From positions 1 to 6,496 of the forward strand of contig JADLBT010000540.1 of the NCBI GenBank assembly GCA_020847555.1: 6,496 nucleotides of DNA. The letters are read 5' to 3'. Source of the DNA: Gemmataceae bacterium. GTDB taxonomy: Bacteria > Planctomycetota > Planctomycetia > Gemmatales > Gemmataceae. The notes below the pieces were generated by a model that had not been told where the DNA came from, ran no database searches, and saw only the letters and a list, made by a program, of their open reading frames with translations. Both the position numbers and the translations under genes were made by a program. Positions 5,681-6,496 of this stretch are shown piece after piece. The number at the start of each line of letters is the position of its first letter. Position 1 is the stretch's first letter.

Positions 5681-5701
5681 TTCCCCGGGCGGTGAGAACG
5701 A

Positions 5702-5729
5702 ACTTTACTTTCCTGCGCTGCAGTGTCAA
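5702..5729 (-). promoter_or_regulatory. Candidate sigma70-type promoter of the acidic-protein gene
   Basis: The minus strand has a perfect TTGACA (5724-5729), 16 nt, then TAAAGT (5702-5707, 4 of 6 bases). Transcription would start near 5695, about 130 nt before ATG 5566. Confidence 0.5.
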
Positions 5730-5810
5730 CCGGGCTTTCCCCGGCGTCCCTGGCGCTGCTTCAGGGGGGATGGCTCAGCCCGCTGCTGGATCTTAATTAC
5801 TCTGTCGCAA

Positions 5811-5938
5811 GTCCAAGGTAGAGAAGGCTCTACGGCGCTACCTGCGCGGCTCGAACCGGCGTTTTGTACTCTCTTCGTAGTGAAGTTTTTCCACCTTGTC
5901 AAGAAGCCCTAAAACCTTCTCTACGCTGAACCTTGGAC
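5811..5938. repeat. 128-bp segment bounded by nested inverted repeats (MITE-like or structured RNA)
   Basis: GTCCAAGGTAGAGAAGG at 5811-5827 is matched in inverted form by CCTTCTCTA (5915-5923) and CCTTGGAC (5931-5938), with a 7-nt bulge CGCTGAA between them. Smaller dyads lie inside: TAGAG/CTCTA (5819-5832), AGGTAG/CTACCT (5816-5843), CTTCG/TGAAG followed by five T (5873-5890), and CTTG-T-CAAG (5895-5903). The segment could be a non-autonomous mobile element or a structured RNA. No clear target duplication is visible. Confidence 0.5.
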
Positions 5939-6107
5939 GGATTCAAGTTGGCCGCGTCGTCCGCGCCCGACCGGGCTCGGAATGGTGCCCTGGTACGCCT
6001 CTTTCGCCCTCCCGAGTGCCCGCTGATTCAGCAGAACCGCTCCTGTTTTTCGCTGTCACCCCGGACCGTGCAGGAGACGCTGACTCCCGCGGCTTTCGGC
6101 GCTCCCC

Positions 6108-6113
6108 TATACT
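6108..6113 (+). promoter_or_regulatory. Possible -10 box ahead of the last gene
   Basis: TATACT sits between CCCC and GGGG, about 114 nt before ATG 6227. No -35 box lies at normal spacing (CTGACT is 22 nt upstream). This is weak. Confidence 0.2.
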
Positions 6114-6226
6114 GGGGTCTGGGGACCGATTGGCACACGAGGTTACAGAACCACTTCCGTCGGCCGCCCTCTCGGATCGGAAAGTGCCGATTTGAAGTGT
6201 TTCGCCTGAACGGAGCCGCAAAAGAA

Positions 6227-6496
6227 ATGCTGGAAGACAGTCGAACGGAAAGCTGCTCGTCCGAACAGGGTTGCGCGGAAGCGACGCAACCCGCCGCCGT
6301 CCCGCCTGAGACGCCCGCGGCGGAGGAGTCGGTTGAGGCACGGGGCGTTCGGTGGATCATTGTGCCAGCGCTGGTGGCAGCGCTGGTGGGCGCTTTGATC
6401 GGGGCCATGCAGGCCATGACTCGTATCGAGGCGGCCTCGTCCTCGGCGGCGGCCGGGGCACTCGAGGGAGCGGTGGTCGGTGCGATCGCGGGCGGG
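6227..6496 (+). CDS. Putative membrane protein, 5' part only (runs off the window)
   Basis: The frame stays open from ATG 6227 to the last base, giving 90 residues with no stop. I do not recognise a family. The first 41 residues are polar and Glu/Pro/Ala-rich, with no signal peptide and two Cys (10 and 16). A transmembrane helix follows at about 43-61 (WIIVPALVAALVGALIG). After a short loop a second hydrophobic, glycine-spaced stretch begins (GALEGAVVGAIAGG, 77-90), of a glycine-zipper kind often seen in packed membrane helices. The N-terminus is probably cytoplasmic. The ribosome binding site is poor (GGAG 11 nt upstream). An in-frame GTG at 6197 is an alternative start. The repeated GCGCTGGTGG in the first helix codes for ALV-type residues. 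Confidence 0.6.
   Translation, partial: MLEDSRTESCSSEQGCAEATQPAAVPPETPAAEESVEARGVRWIIVPALVAALVGALIGAMQAMTRIEAASSSAAAGALEGAVVGAIAGG

Larger units (their letters stand above)
5585..6226. other. Long non-coding region of about 640 bp
   Basis: I find no convincing gene here. The open frames crossing it are low-complexity or lack ribosome binding sites. It holds the promoter and leader of the minus-strand acidic-protein gene (5567-5729), a small stem CCGGG/CCCGG at 5730-5744, a 128-bp inverted-repeat segment (5811-5938), and a palindrome GCTGATTCAGC near 6023. The remainder has no recognised structure. Base composition between about 5790 and 5950 is less GC-rich than the genes. Confidence 0.55.

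Noticed and set aside
3770..5695. Long plus-strand open frame (about 640 codons) with a poly-Val region
   Set aside because: It overlaps the sulfatase 3' end in another frame, lies antisense to the phosphoesterase and acidic-protein genes with their full motif sets, and has no family features. High GC makes such long open frames common.
5843..5860. tRNA T-arm-like TTCGAGC on the minus strand
   Set aside because: The flanking bases do not form a 5-bp stem, and no acceptor, D or anticodon arms can be found around it.
5196..5912. Plus-strand open frame with a long poly-Ser segment
   Set aside because: It is the complement of the acidic-protein triplet tract. It has no ribosome binding site, and its sequence after the tract is compositionally random.
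5896..6341. Open frames on both strands in the intergenic region (5896-6195 plus, 5943-6341 minus)
   Set aside because: They lack ribosome binding sites and hydrophobic cores or motifs, have Arg/Ser/Pro-rich random composition, and the minus-strand frame overlaps the start of the membrane-protein gene.

Overview
The window looks like a chromosomal segment of a GC-rich Planctomycetes bacterium, plausibly Gemmata-like. This is inferred from the gene content only: a secreted formylglycine-type sulfatase, an LptB homologue with a HEAT-like tail, a very acidic small protein and an IS630-type element with high-GC codon use. No rRNA, tRNA or CRISPR array was found.

Layout. Positions 1-57 are a short non-coding flank. 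Positions 58-1275 are a complete IS630-family insertion sequence with 13-bp imperfect terminal inverted repeats and a TA at each end. Its transposase (132-1264) is split into two frames at an A7 run, so it is either made by slippage or is broken. The element sits exactly in the stop codon of the next gene, an LptB-type ABC ATPase read on the minus strand (1275-2381), and leaves that stop codon intact. A divergent intergenic region of about 200 bp holds a likely lptB promoter and the strong ribosome binding site of a secreted sulfatase (2586-4013, plus strand). The sulfatase converges on a calcineurin-like metallophosphoesterase of the YaeI/YkuE/LpxG type (4103-5023, minus strand), with a dyad-rich presumed terminator region between them.

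Upstream of the phosphoesterase is a compact cassette on the minus strand: a perfect TATAAT, then a 22-bp hairpin with one mismatch, then a T-rich tract. Next comes a small minus-strand gene (5216-5566) whose C-terminal two thirds are almost only Asp and Glu. It has its own recognisable promoter (TTGACA, 16 nt, TAAAGT) and a perfect 11-bp hairpin in the predicted leader. About 500 bp of less GC-rich non-coding DNA follows, containing a 128-bp segment bounded by nested inverted repeats. The 5' part of a membrane-protein gene (6227 onward, plus strand) runs off the end.

How the genes may work together. The LptB homologue and the YaeI/LpxG-like phosphoesterase both suggest lipopolysaccharide or outer-membrane biology, and the sulfatase is exported. 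They are not one operon, because strands alternate, so a joint pathway is only inferred. I see no clear multi-gene novel system. The points most worth following are the stop-codon insertion, the LptB-HEAT fusion, the non-canonical sulfatase motif (C-x-G-x-R), the promoter-hairpin-T-tract cassette, the acidic protein and the 128-bp dyad element.
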